From the NCBI RefSeq assembly GCF_050402865.1, contig NZ_BAABMF010000008.1, forward strand, positions 131,315 to 195,314: 64,000 bases of DNA, given 5' to 3'. The position numbers and the translations under genes are program-made. Source of the DNA: Clostridium_AF sediminicola (GTDB lineage: Bacteria > Bacillota > Clostridia > Clostridiales > Clostridiaceae). Position 1 is the first letter of the stretch, and the number at the start of each line of letters is the position of its first letter. Of this stretch, positions 8,783 to 17,596 are shown piece after piece. The notes under the pieces are model-generated. The model did not search any database, was not told the DNA's origin, and saw only the letters and a program-made list of their open reading frames with translations.

Positions 8783-9553
8783 TTAATTAGTTATAGAATT
8801 CAAAACATTAAATCTATCGTCACAAAGGTTTACTATTACTTTATGATAATTAAATACATCTAAAGAAAGATATTCCCTTAAAATTTTTGCAAATTCTATT
8901 ACTTCTTCACTCTCTTTTTGATCTTCAAAAATTACTATTGAAAAAATATAATCCCTCTCAATTTTATCTATTTTAACAGAAATTATATTTTCATCATCAA
9001 TAAATATTTCATTTTCTTCTAAGTATTTTCCCAATTTTTCCACTTCATCGATACTAATATTTTCTGTATAATACAATTCATCTCCTTGAATTATCTTATA
9101 TTTATCAGGAATATTGATAGTATATATAAATGTTCCTAGTATAAGCACTGTAAAAGTTAAGCAAATCACTACAGGTATCATAAAAGATGCTTTTTTGCCG
9201 CCATTTTCAATATGTTCTTCATATAACTTCATTTGATCATTTTTCAAATGAAATGCTATGCTAACACTTAACGCTGTAACCATTGACGCAAATGCGCTAT
9301 CACTAACAAATCCATCTAATAAAAATCCTAATGCTGGAACAGTCACAAAAATTACACTATAGATAATTAATGATATATTTCTTTTTCTTTTATTATTAAG
9401 CCTACCATAGTTTATAGAGTATAAAATTGCTACTGGTAAAAATGAAAAAAGAACACTAATTAAAATAAATTTTTTTGGATTCCATAATCCTTTTTTATTT
9501 AAAGGATATTCAGTTTTTTCAAGAGTCATGGCTATTTCTGTGTTTTCTATCAT
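8783..9553 (-). CDS. Hypothetical membrane protein
   Basis: I do not recognise this family. The 257 residues hold about four hydrophobic segments (two in the first third after a KKGLWNPKKF stretch, a weaker one following, and a strong one near residue 130). After these comes a soluble acidic C-terminal half of about 110 residues, predicted to sit on one face of the membrane. The start was moved seven codons in because GGGGGGA lies just before that ATG. It is a single gene on the minus strand with its own upstream gap, and nothing nearby suggests a role. Confidence 0.7.
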   Translation of the reverse strand: MIENTEIAMTLEKTEYPLNKKGLWNPKKFILISVLFSFLPVAILYSINYGRLNNKRKRNISLIIYSVIFVTVPALGFLLDGFVSDSAFASMVTALSVSIAFHLKNDQMKLYEEHIENGGKKASFMIPVVICLTFTVLILGTFIYTINIPDKYKIIQGDELYYTENISIDEVEKLGKYLEENEIFIDDENIISVKIDKIERDYIFSIVIFEDQKESEEVIEFAKILREYLSLDVFNYHKVIVNLCDDRFNVLNSITN

Positions 9554-9684
9554 ATGTTTCCCCCCTATACTCAAAATATATCATTCGGAGGGTAAGCTTG
9601 TACACTAGTAATTAATACCAAAATAATTTGGTGTTTTAATAGATAATTTTTGTTACATCTCATTAAAAACTAACCACCGAGTAT

Positions 9685-10587
9685 CTATCCTTTTACTTTT
9701 GCAAAATTAGTGTGTTTGAATAAATTTGGCTTTAATTCGATAATAAGTAGTGCTACCATTATTAATCCTCCACCAACAAATAATCTATAAGTAACTACTT
9801 CATTTAAGAACACAATTGAAGCGATTGTACTTGAAACAGGCGTTAAAGAATATATTATACTCATTTTAGTAGGTGTCGAATATTTAAACGCCAAACTATT
9901 AGCATAAAAATTCACCCCCTCAATTATACCTGCCAATACTAATGGCCAAATAATTGTTAAACTTAGTCCATTAGAAAACTCACCATTTATAGAAGCAAGT
10001 ACTATAGCTAAAATTCCTGCAACAAACATTTGAATAGTTGTAAAAACAATTGGATTACATTCATTCTTCTTTAAAACAAAGGATGAAAAAGTCATATGTG
10101 TTGCAACCATTGCAGCACCTAAAATAGTTAGTACATCTCCAATATTCACATTACTAAATCCATTATCCAATGTTAAAAATGCTAAACCAATTATGGCAAT
10201 ACCAACGCCAATTATTGTGTACATATCTATTTTTTGTTTGTATACAAAATAATATAAGAAAGGAACAAATATAATGGATGTTTGGTATAAAAACGCATTC
10301 TTACTTGGAGTTGTATAGACAAGACCTAAAACAAGTAAATAAAAAGATAAGAAAAATATGATACTTGCCAAAATTGCCAAAATAAAATACTTTTTATTCA
10401 AAGAAAATATTTTACCTCGTAAATATATTGTTAGAATAATTGCACCAACCAAAAGGTCTACAGCAGTAATTACATATGGCCCAAAACCATAATTTATGGC
10501 AATTTGATGTAATACAACTAGTAAACCTCCAATAATTGACATAATAAGCATAAGCCTTTCTACGCTCTTTTGTTTACTATTTCCCAA
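9685..10587 (-). CDS. EamA/DMT-family transporter
   Basis: This is an inner-membrane permease of the drug/metabolite transporter superfamily, with two EamA repeats and about ten membrane helices; the late motif SLTPVSSTIAS is typical. The frame stays open to an ATG at 10686, but a terminator hairpin at 10611-10638 and the sequence AGGGGGT just before a TTG at 10587 show that translation starts there, giving about 300 aa as usual for the family. It follows the SMR gene on the same strand. The substrate is unknown; amino-acid or metabolite export is common in the family. Confidence 0.85.
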   Translation of the reverse strand: MGNSKQKSVERLMLIMSIIGGLLVVLHQIAINYGFGPYVITAVDLLVGAIILTIYLRGKIFSLNKKYFILAILASIIFFLSFYLLVLGLVYTTPSKNAFLYQTSIIFVPFLYYFVYKQKIDMYTIIGVGIAIIGLAFLTLDNGFSNVNIGDVLTILGAAMVATHMTFSSFVLKKNECNPIVFTTIQMFVAGILAIVLASINGEFSNGLSLTIIWPLVLAGIIEGVNFYANSLAFKYSTPTKMSIIYSLTPVSSTIASIVFLNEVVTYRLFVGGGLIMVALLIIELKPNLFKHTNFAKVKG

Positions 10588-10610
10588 AATAATACCCCCT
10601 AAAAACTTTA

Positions 10611-10638
10611 GAAAAAGATGTTTTACAACATCTTTTTC
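10611..10638 (-). terminator. Terminator after the SMR gene
   Basis: GAAAAAGATGTT and AACATCTTTTTC pair perfectly around a four-base loop. The A and T tracts on both sides make it bidirectional. Its position inside the long form of the EamA frame argues for the shorter EamA start. Confidence 0.75.
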
Positions 10639-10695
10639 ATAATACAATGCAAAAACCGTTTCTAAAATAGACTGCAGTGCTTTCACCGTATCTAA

Positions 10696-11019
10696 TCAAT
10701 GATTTATTCCGCTTATGTTTAATCCTACTACTCCTAATATTATTATAATTATTGATGCAATTTTTAAAACACTAGTTGTTTCCTTAAAAAATACTATACC
10801 AATGACTGATATAACTGCTATCCCTAAGCCTGACCAAACTGCGTAGGCTACTCCAATTTCTATTTTTTTCAAAGCAATAGCTAGTAATACAAAACATATA
10901 ATGTATGAAGTAAACATACCTATTGCTGGAATAATTCGTGTTAATCCTTGTGAAATTTTCATTAAGGTAGTAGCCAAAAGTTCAAATATAATTGCTAAAA
11001 ATAAATACATCCAATGCAT
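10696..11019 (-). CDS. Small multidrug resistance (SMR) efflux protein
   Basis: At 107 aa with four transmembrane helices this is an EmrE/QacE/SugE-type proton antiporter, working as a dimer in the membrane. The essential membrane glutamate is Glu13 (IIFELLATTLMK), and the GxAYAVWSGLG motif of helix 3 is present. AGGAG precedes the ATG. Because a remnant of a GH4 gene fills its 5' flank, its native promoter region has probably been rearranged. Typical substrates are quaternary ammonium or guanidinium cations; no guanidine riboswitch was seen upstream. Confidence 0.9.
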   Translation of the reverse strand: MHWMYLFLAIIFELLATTLMKISQGLTRIIPAIGMFTSYIICFVLLAIALKKIEIGVAYAVWSGLGIAVISVIGIVFFKETTSVLKIASIIIIILGVVGLNISGINH

Positions 11020-11040
11020 TGTTTTCTCCTTTCTTAATAA

Positions 11041-11122
11041 GTTTGATATTTAGGTCAGAATCTTTATATAACTCAAATAATGATTCTTCAAGTTTTTTAA
11101 CAACAATCTTTAAGTCTTCCTT
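11041..11122 (-). pseudogene. Relic of a second GH4 phospho-glucosidase gene
   Basis: Read on the minus strand these bases encode a segment ending in LFELYKDSDLNIK, which matches LFELYKDPNLAIK of the intact GH4 enzyme at 11144-12580; the upstream VVKKLEES also matches its VVKRTEAE. No start or rest of the gene remains, and the frame runs into the SMR start region. It is a leftover of a tandem paralogue. Confidence 0.75.
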
Positions 11123-11145
11123 TGGAAGACTTAAAGATTGTTGTT
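11099..11145. repeat. Perfect 22-bp inverted repeat at the GH4 gene end
   Basis: The arms at 11099-11120 and 11124-11145 are perfectly complementary around TTT and touch the GH4 stop codon. There is no T-run on either strand, so it is not a standard terminator. One arm is coding sequence of the GH4 relic, so the other is an inverted copy of it. Confidence 0.7.
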
Positions 11146-12580
11146 ATTTGAAAAATTTTGGTAAATATTTTTTATGCGCTTCTAACATTTCGTCAAATAA
11201 TTTTACTGCTTCTGTATCTGAAGTTATTAATGGATTATTATTCATTGCTACTAATGCTGCGTTTCGATCACCTTTAACTGCAGCTTCGCAAGTCAAGCGT
11301 TCAAATGCTTTAATATTTAATATTGTTCCACTAATAGTCGATGGCAGTTCTCCTATTGCAATTGGTTTAGGTCCATCAGCTGTAATAACTGCAGCAATTT
11401 CTACTCCACTGTTTTTATCAATCTGATTTACTGCACCATTGTTTTTACAATTTACATATTGGATATCACCTTTATCATTATAGATTGATGCGATTAAGTT
11501 ACATGCTGCATCACTGTAATGCGCACCTCCACGTTTTTCAAGTTGTGGTGGTTTAATTGCTAGATTTGGATCTTTATAAAGTTCGAATAATTCTGCTTCT
11601 GTTCTCTTAACTACTTCTGCACGAACATTCCCTTCTTTATATTCTTCAAGTTCCTTTTCTAGCATTTCTTTTGTATGATAGTAATACATCATATAGCCAC
11701 ATGGTATCGCTTTGATTCCACGTATAAATTCTTCTGTATATGGCATAATCATTGGAGTCTTAGATAAACTTGCTTCTTCATCTTTAGTTTCTTCTTCTTC
11801 TTCTTCTTCTTCTTCTTCTTCTTCTCCTTCTCCTTTTTTTGCCCAATTTTTAACCACTTCTTCCATCAGTTGTTTGATTCCACCTGATTTATTAGAAAGC
11901 TCAATATATTTCTCAAGTACATCATTCATAATACTTTTACCATCTAAAAATACATCAGTTACAAAGAAATGATGATTAAGACCAGCAATTTCTAGTCGAA
12001 TTCTGTCTTCTGATACATCTAAAATTTCAGCAATATTCATATGCATTCCAATTGGAACATTACATAACCCAGCTACTTTTTCATGATCTGTATATCTAAG
12101 TACTGCCTCTGTAATCATTCCACTTGGATTGGCAAAGTTTATAAGCCAAGCATCAGGACATAATTCTTTAATATCTTTCACGATATCTAAAATAACTGGT
12201 ATGGTTCTAAATCCTTTGAACATTCCACCTGCTCCATTTGTCTCTTGACCGACTAATCCATGACTCAGTGGAATTCTTTCGTCTTTAATCCTAGCATCTA
12301 ATAAGCCAACACGTATTTGTGTCGTTACAAAGTCAGCACCAGGCATTGCTTCTCTTCTATCAAGTGTTAAATGTATTTTCATTGGCAACCCTGCTTTTTC
12401 AACCATACGCTTGGCAAGATTCCCAACAATTTCTAACTTTTCTTTTCCTTCTTCAATATCAACTAACCATAATTCACTTACAGGCAATTCTTCATATCTT
12501 TTGATAAATCCTTCAACAAGTTCTGGAGTGTACGAAGATCCTCCTCCTATTGTTACTATTTTTATAGGTTTCTTTTTCAT
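11144..12580 (-). CDS. 6-phospho-beta-glucosidase, GH4 (CelF/LicH type)
   Basis: This NAD- and metal-dependent family 4 hydrolase acts by redox elimination on phosphorylated beta-glucosides. The N-terminal nucleotide site KIVTIGGGSSYTPELVEGF, the metal-binding CNVPIG and the GLNHHFF motif are all present. It is the last gene of the second beta-glucoside operon (55 bases after the GH1 gene). At 478 aa it is longer than the usual 430-445 because of a run of glutamates around residue 250 encoded by a GAA microsatellite (11791-11823), followed by KDEEASLSK. The insert lies before the conserved PYTEEFIRG region and is probably a surface loop. AGGAGG precedes the ATG. Confidence 0.92.
   Translation of the reverse strand: MKKKPIKIVTIGGGSSYTPELVEGFIKRYEELPVSELWLVDIEEGKEKLEIVGNLAKRMVEKAGLPMKIHLTLDRREAMPGADFVTTQIRVGLLDARIKDERIPLSHGLVGQETNGAGGMFKGFRTIPVILDIVKDIKELCPDAWLINFANPSGMITEAVLRYTDHEKVAGLCNVPIGMHMNIAEILDVSEDRIRLEIAGLNHHFFVTDVFLDGKSIMNDVLEKYIELSNKSGGIKQLMEEVVKNWAKKGEGEEEEEEEEEEEETKDEEASLSKTPMIMPYTEEFIRGIKAIPCGYMMYYYHTKEMLEKELEEYKEGNVRAEVVKRTEAELFELYKDPNLAIKPPQLEKRGGAHYSDAACNLIASIYNDKGDIQYVNCKNNGAVNQIDKNSGVEIAAVITADGPKPIAIGELPSTISGTILNIKAFERLTCEAAVKGDRNAALVAMNNNPLITSDTEAVKLFDEMLEAHKKYLPKFFK
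11791..11823 (-). repeat. GAA trinucleotide microsatellite inside the GH4 gene
   Basis: Eleven perfect CTT units on the plus strand (GAA in the coding strand) encode most of a polyglutamate run. Copy number changes would add or remove whole codons without breaking the frame. Confidence 0.9.
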
Positions 12581-12634
12581 ATAGTCTTCCTCCTAAAAAT
12601 TGTATATTTGCTATAATAAAATGTACTCTATAGA

Positions 12635-14071
12635 TTAAATTTCTTCTCCATTTGTTGCAATCACATTCTTATACCAATGGAAACTCTTCTTTCTAGATCT
12701 TTCTAAAGTTCCATTTCCTTCATTATCTCTATCAACGTATATAAAGCCATAACGTTTCTTCATTTCACCTGTTGATGCAGAAACTATGTCAATACATCCC
12801 CAAGGAGTGTACCCTATAAGCTCAACTCCATCTAAAACAGCTTCCTTCATTTCCTTAACATGCTCTCTTATGTACTCGATTCTATAATCGTCAATAATTG
12901 AGCCATCTTCCTCAATCTTATCTATAGAACCTAATCCATTTTCTACTATGAATAATGGTTTTTGATATCTGTCATGTAAAGTGTTGCATGTAATTCTTAA
13001 TCCCTTTGGGTCAATTAGCCATCCCCATTCAGAAGACTTAAGATAAGGATTTTCTATTGTATCAAACACATTACCATCTGTCATATTCTTTAAAATTTCT
13101 GGATCTCTACTTGCACATCCACTCGAATAATAACTAAACCCTATGTAGTCTACTGTATACGTCTTAAGCAACTCTTCATCTCTTGGCTCCATAATAATTT
13201 CTATACTATTTTCTCTGAAGAATCTCTTAGCGTACCCAGGGTATTCTCCCCTTGATTGAACATCTATAAAGAAGTAATTTTCTCTATCTTTATCAATAGC
13301 TTCTTGAACATCATTTGGGTTACAAGTATAAGGATAAGTTACCCCTGCTGCAAGCATACATCCCACCATAGCTTCTGGCATTATTTCACGTGCTGCTTTC
13401 GTAGCTAATGCACTTGCAACTAACTGATGATGAGCAGCTTGATACATTACTTGCGTCTTATTTTCACCTTCGTTAAATACTAATCCTGCACCAACAAATG
13501 GAAGGTGTAATAACATATTTATTTCATTAATAGTCATCCAATATTTAACCTTATTCTTATATCTTGCAAAGATAGTTTTAGTATATCTTTCATAGAACTT
13601 AGCAAGCTTTCTGCTTCTCCATCCACCATAGTTTTCTATTAAAGCTACCGGTATATCAAAATGGCAAATAGTAACTACTGGTTGAATATCATACTTCAAC
13701 ATTTCATCAAATAGCTCATCATAGAACTTTAATCCTTCTTCATTTGGAGTTTCATCATCACCATTCGGGAAAATCCTAGCCCAAGCTATAGATATCCTTA
13801 AACACTTAAAGCCCATTTCCCCAAATAATGCTATATCTTCTCTAAATCTATGATAGAAATCTATCCCTTCATGTGATGGGTAAAATTCTCCATCCACTAA
13901 CTTTAAGCTTTCTGGATTACCAAGCATAACCTTAAATCTATTTTTACCAGTTGGGCAAAGGTCTATATTAGTTAGACCTTTACCTCCTTCTTTATATGCA
14001 CCTTCGCATTGATTTGCTGCTAAAGCGCCTCCCCATAGAAAATTTTCTGGAAATCCTAATTTATTTGACAT
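12635..14071 (-). CDS. 6-phospho-beta-glucosidase, GH1 (second copy)
   Basis: This family 1 hydrolase is paralogous to the one at 1184. FLWGGALAANQCEGA opens the protein, the acid/base glutamate is in TINEIN and the nucleophile in VENGLG. A second ATG two codons upstream is equally well placed for a ribosome binding site; the start chosen gives the family N terminus. It sits 20 bases behind the permease gene and before the GH4 gene. The pairing of GH1 and GH4 enzymes in one operon suggests that the imported phospho-sugars are split by two mechanisms or differ in the aglycone. Confidence 0.94.
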   Translation of the reverse strand: MSNKLGFPENFLWGGALAANQCEGAYKEGGKGLTNIDLCPTGKNRFKVMLGNPESLKLVDGEFYPSHEGIDFYHRFREDIALFGEMGFKCLRISIAWARIFPNGDDETPNEEGLKFYDELFDEMLKYDIQPVVTICHFDIPVALIENYGGWRSRKLAKFYERYTKTIFARYKNKVKYWMTINEINMLLHLPFVGAGLVFNEGENKTQVMYQAAHHQLVASALATKAAREIMPEAMVGCMLAAGVTYPYTCNPNDVQEAIDKDRENYFFIDVQSRGEYPGYAKRFFRENSIEIIMEPRDEELLKTYTVDYIGFSYYSSGCASRDPEILKNMTDGNVFDTIENPYLKSSEWGWLIDPKGLRITCNTLHDRYQKPLFIVENGLGSIDKIEEDGSIIDDYRIEYIREHVKEMKEAVLDGVELIGYTPWGCIDIVSASTGEMKKRYGFIYVDRDNEGNGTLERSRKKSFHWYKNVIATNGEEI

Positions 14072-14091
14072 AACCATTTTCCTTTCCTTTG

Positions 14092-15975
14092 TTAAATCAC
14101 TACTGTTAATAAGTTTCCTCTATAATTTATGTCAGCCTTATCAGTTTCAATAATATCTAAGTAATTAGCAGAATTGGTTACAATCACAGGGGTTATAACT
14201 GAATATCCAGCCTCTTCTATAGCCCTTTTGTCAAATTCCAATATAACATCACCCTTTTTCACCTTATCTCCTTGTTTTAACTTTGGAGTAAAGTGTTTTC
14301 CTTCTAATTGTACAGTGTTCATACCAACGTGAATTAAGATTTCAACACCCTTATCTGTAGTTATTCCTATAGCATGTCCTGTTGGGAAAACAGTTGTTAG
14401 TACTCCATCAGCCGGAGCTACAACCTTACCTTCTGATGGTTCTATAGCAATACCTTTTCCTAATACACCCGTTGAAAAAGCTTGATCCTTAACATCTGAC
14501 AGTGCTGTAACTTTTCCCTTTAGAGGACTACCTATAACTTCTTGCTTTACGAAAGTTTTACCCTTATTTTCTTCAACAACTTCATCATCTTCAAATTTCA
14601 TAAAATACATTACTACAAAACCGGCAATGAAAGCAAAAATCATAGCAGCCATCGCGCCATAAAAACCTTTGTCTAATCCTGTGTTTGGATTAATGTAATT
14701 TGGTATACCAAAGATACCCATTCCACCAATTACCTGCTCGGCTGAACCTGCCCATCCCATGATTCCACCACCTATAGCAGCTATAAAGCAGCTTAGTATA
14801 AATGGTTTCTTAAGAGGTAATGTAATACCATAAATTGCAGGCTCCGTAACGCCAAATATACCTGAAATAAATGCTGGTATTGATAAAGATTTTAATTTCT
14901 TATTCTTTGTTTTAAGCATTATTGCTAATACTATCCCAGTTTGTGCAAAAGATGCGGCAAAATAAGGAGCAATAATCGGATCATATCCTAAAGTTGCCAT
15001 ATTGCTAAAGTAAATAGGGAATATTCCCCAGTGTAATCCAAACATAACAAGTACCTGCCAAAAACCACCCATCATAACTCCATAAAAAGTTGGACTGATA
15101 TTATGTAGGGCAAGTGAACCTACACCTACCAACTGACCTCCCCATGTTGCTATAGGGCCAATCAGTATAAATGTTAATGGACAAACAACTAGTAATGTAC
15201 TAAATGGAACTAAGAAACTTTTAACAACATCTGGAATTATCTTTTTAAATAACTTTTCAAACTTTGAGGCTGCAAAAGTAGCTAAGATTATTGGAATAAC
15301 ACTTGATGCATAATCCATTATAATAACTGGAATTCCTAAGAATGTTATATACACAGGGGACTCTATTATTGTACCTTCGAACAATGTATATAATGGTTCA
15401 CCTGCAGTCAAACCACCAAGTGCTGGATAAACAAGTGCTGCACCTATTGCCATCCCAACAAAGTGATTTAATTTAAACTTGTTAGCAGCTGTGTATCCTA
15501 AGAATATTGGGAAAAAGTAGAAAAAGCAATCTCCTACTGCATTTAAAATGCTAAAGGTACCTGAATCATATGAAAGCCAACCGAAAGCTATGAATAATGC
15601 AGTAAAACCTTTAATCATACCAGTAGCTGCTAATACTCCAAGAACTGGTGTGAATATTCCTGAAACTGTATCTACAAAAGTATTAAATAATCCTGTTTTT
15701 TCTTCTGTTTCATCTGATGCCGCTGTACTAAATCCACCTACATCCAACACCTCTTCATAAACATCCGGTACATGGTTCCCTATAACTACTTGATATTGTC
15801 CCCCACTTTGAATAACCGTTATAACACCATCCATATTTTTTAATGCTTCTGTGTTTGCCTTCTTTTCATCCTTTAATTTAAAACGTAGACGTGTAACACA
15901 ATGAGCTAAGCTATTAACATTTTCTTTTCCACCAACATTTTTTATAATGTCATTTGCCAATTTTTGATATTTCAT
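14092..15975 (-). CDS. PTS beta-glucoside permease, fused IIBCA (second copy)
   Basis: This membrane permease has IIB (Cys26 in AHCVTRLRF), IIC with GVTEPAIYG and IIA (ILIHVGMNTV with the active histidine), 627 aa from the chosen ATG. The start was set seven codons inside the longest frame because AGGAGAG lies correctly before it. Expression should depend on the RAT/terminator pair at 16008-16087 and the LicT-type protein encoded just upstream. It differs clearly from the first permease in the IIC part, so the two operons may have different sugar preferences. Confidence 0.94.
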   Translation of the reverse strand: MKYQKLANDIIKNVGGKENVNSLAHCVTRLRFKLKDEKKANTEALKNMDGVITVIQSGGQYQVVIGNHVPDVYEEVLDVGGFSTAASDETEEKTGLFNTFVDTVSGIFTPVLGVLAATGMIKGFTALFIAFGWLSYDSGTFSILNAVGDCFFYFFPIFLGYTAANKFKLNHFVGMAIGAALVYPALGGLTAGEPLYTLFEGTIIESPVYITFLGIPVIIMDYASSVIPIILATFAASKFEKLFKKIIPDVVKSFLVPFSTLLVVCPLTFILIGPIATWGGQLVGVGSLALHNISPTFYGVMMGGFWQVLVMFGLHWGIFPIYFSNMATLGYDPIIAPYFAASFAQTGIVLAIMLKTKNKKLKSLSIPAFISGIFGVTEPAIYGITLPLKKPFILSCFIAAIGGGIMGWAGSAEQVIGGMGIFGIPNYINPNTGLDKGFYGAMAAMIFAFIAGFVVMYFMKFEDDEVVEENKGKTFVKQEVIGSPLKGKVTALSDVKDQAFSTGVLGKGIAIEPSEGKVVAPADGVLTTVFPTGHAIGITTDKGVEILIHVGMNTVQLEGKHFTPKLKQGDKVKKGDVILEFDKRAIEEAGYSVITPVIVTNSANYLDIIETDKADINYRGNLLTVVI

Positions 15976-16007
15976 AATAACTCTCCTTTTTTTCATATTT
16001 ATTTATA

Positions 16008-16066
16008 AAAAAAAAGCAACACCAAGTAAATAGAATAATCCTTAATTCTATCATTTTCGGTCTCGC
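16008..16066 (-). terminator. Conditional leader terminator of the second bgl operon
   Basis: On the minus strand GCGAGACCGAAAATGATAGAAT pairs imperfectly with ATTCTATTTACTTGGTGTTGC and ends in at least eight T. The 5' arm begins inside RAT site 4. Confidence 0.78.
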
Positions 16067-16087
16067 CTGGTTTACCAGTAACAATCC
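16058..16087 (-). promoter_or_regulatory. RAT antiterminator site 4
   Basis: The minus strand reads GGATTGTTACTG, GTAAAC, CAGGCGAGACCG. It is a RAT variant with GAGACC in place of AAAACC, lying between the second antiterminator gene and its permease gene. Confidence 0.82.
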
Positions 16088-16098
16088 TAAATATTTTA

Positions 16099-16929
16099 TT
16101 ATTTTTGAGTGACCCTTTGAATATGAAGGGTCAAGTACAATTTTTCCTCATCACTTAACTCTATTTGTAGATATTTTTCTATTTTAAGCATACAATTATA
16201 TGCCTTTTTATATTTTGCTTGTCCTTGCTTTAATAAGAAATCATCCAGCTCTGATTCTATCTTTTCTTCTTCATCTAATCTTTTGAAGAAGAATCTTAAA
16301 TGAGTAACAAATCTTTCATAGCCTAGAGATTTATCATCTAATTCAATGTTATAGGTATATTTAACTATATTTAAAACATCCATTATCTTTTCGGTTATAT
16401 TACGCATATTCACTACGCTACTACCAGAACTGTTTACCTGTGCATTTATTAGATGAAGCGCTATATTTCCAGCTTCACCCTCAGGTAATCTATTACCTAT
16501 TTCACTTTCAATAAAATCTAATGCTTTTAGCCCTACAGCGAATTCCTTAGGATAAAACTTTTTAATCTCCCAAATTAATACATTAGAAGTATTGAATCCT
16601 TGTTCAAAAATTTTTAGAGCATTACTAATATGATCTGTTAGGGTAACATATATGTAATCATTTAACTTAATATTTAAAATATTTTGTGCATATTCTATAA
16701 TGTCATAGCATAGAGATACATGTTCTACTGGAACATCTTCTAGTAATAACTTGAATTTTTCAGAAGCTTCTTTTTGTTTAAGAATAAAAGTTTTTTCAAC
16801 TAGATTTTCATCAATATTTTCTCCTACCTTTTTCTTAAAACCAATTCCACATCCCATAACAACAATCTCTTGTTTAGAAGTGTTCTTTGCTAACACTGCA
16901 TTAAGATTAAAAATCTTTTTAATTATCAA
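16099..16929 (-). CDS. BglG/LicT-family transcriptional antiterminator (second copy)
   Basis: The 276-aa protein has the CAT RNA-binding domain (EIVVMGCGIGFKKKVG) and two PRD modules (TDHISNALKIF and LTLHIQRV regions hold candidate phospho-histidines). It starts at TTG behind GGGGGTGA. It leads the second operon and has its own RAT and terminator. Both RAT sites of this system carry C/G changes at the same stem positions, unlike those of system 1, which suggests some co-adaptation of protein and RNA. Confidence 0.92.
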   Translation of the reverse strand: MIIKKIFNLNAVLAKNTSKQEIVVMGCGIGFKKKVGENIDENLVEKTFILKQKEASEKFKLLLEDVPVEHVSLCYDIIEYAQNILNIKLNDYIYVTLTDHISNALKIFEQGFNTSNVLIWEIKKFYPKEFAVGLKALDFIESEIGNRLPEGEAGNIALHLINAQVNSSGSSVVNMRNITEKIMDVLNIVKYTYNIELDDKSLGYERFVTHLRFFFKRLDEEEKIESELDDFLLKQGQAKYKKAYNCMLKIEKYLQIELSDEEKLYLTLHIQRVTQK

Positions 16930-16972
16930 TTAAATCACCCCCATATGCATTAGTTAATTTACATTATAAAAT

Positions 16973-17031
16973 AAAAAAACCTTAATTAATCAAATGAGAC
17001 AAAATTGGCCTCTTTTGATTAATTAAAGTTT
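16973..17031 (-). terminator. Conditional terminator before the second antiterminator gene
   Basis: On the minus strand AACTTTAATTAATCAAAAGA pairs with TCATTTGATTAATTAAGGTT and ends in seven T. It overlaps RAT site 5 at its 5' arm. Confidence 0.8.
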
Positions 17032-17056
17032 CGCCTGATCGAATCAGTAACCACCC
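17026..17056 (-). promoter_or_regulatory. RAT antiterminator site 5
   Basis: The minus strand reads GGGTGGTTACTG, ATTCGAT, CAGGCGAAACTT. It is the most divergent of the five RATs, with a seven-base loop and GGGTGG instead of GGATTG, but its position and overlap with the terminator fit autoregulation. Confidence 0.7.
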
Positions 17057-17146
17057 ATTAATTACTTGTACCCGTTTACAGTAAAATATTAACCTATTTT
17101 ATTCCTTTTGTCAATGCCTTTTTTAATTGTTACACTCCTTCACAAA

Positions 17147-17390
17147 AGTTTTATTTGATAGAATAAAAAAAGAAATTGAATTTGCTAATATGACAATTAA
17201 TAAGCTTATGACATTCATAAACATAAGATTCTTATAGAAAAAGGATTTGAGAAAAATATGAAAAAGAAAACATCGCGACAGATAAAGGCTGAAAATACAA
17301 AGGCAAATATTTTGGAAGCATTTGTTAAATAGTCATTCTCTATTAGTTTCGGCAGTTCCCAAAAGAAAGCAAGTTCCTTTCCATCAAAAA
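17147..17390 (+). pseudogene. Internally deleted ghost of the tetR gene
   Basis: Both the 5' side (from AGTTTTATTTGATAGAATAA through the first 19 codons) and the 3' side (last codons, stop, and the following CTATTAGTTTCGGCAGTTCC block) match 7983-8692, but the middle of the gene is gone. The remaining frame 17258-17332 encodes 24 aa ending in ANILEAFVK. It cannot make a repressor. Confidence 0.88.
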
Positions 17391-17424
17391 TGTGCTGTCT
17401 CAGAATTCGTTGTGAGACAGCACA
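17391..17424. terminator. Strong hairpin downstream of the tetR ghost
   Basis: TGTGCTGTCTCA and TGAGACAGCACA pair perfectly around a ten-base loop. The T-run is weak (TTCTC), so terminator activity is uncertain. Confidence 0.45.
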
Positions 17425-17520
17425 TTCTCATAATTAATTTAAGTTACATATATGAAACTTCTAGAGTTGTTAATTCTCCCCATATCAATTAGTTAATTTA
17501 CATTATAAAACCACTTTTCA

Positions 17521-17583
17521 CTACTTTACTATATAGAGTAGCTAGTGTATAATAGAAATATACTACTTTACTATATAGAGTAG
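17521..17583 (+). promoter_or_regulatory. padR promoter with duplicated operator
   Basis: The near-palindromic 21-mer CTACTTTACTATATAGAGTAG occurs twice, at 17521-17541 and 17563-17583. The first copy covers a -35 (TTTACT, 17525-17530), a -10 (TATAAT, 17548-17553) follows after 17 bases, and the second copy abuts the ribosome binding site. This fits autorepression by the PadR protein. Confidence 0.72.
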
Positions 17584-17596
17584 TGGAGGTGAAATA

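Noticed and set aside
11020..11098. Possible guanidine riboswitch before the SMR gene
   Set aside because: The sequence is explained as a GH4 coding relic, and no ACGR-type loops are present.
10992..11426. 144-codon frame on the plus strand opposite the GH4 gene
   Set aside because: It is a shadow of the GH4 coding strand and its relic, with no ribosome binding site and a hydroxyl-rich, unstructured translation.
11791..11830. Short tandem repeats as a possible CRISPR or minisatellite array
   Set aside because: It is a pure trinucleotide repeat inside a coding frame, with no spacers.
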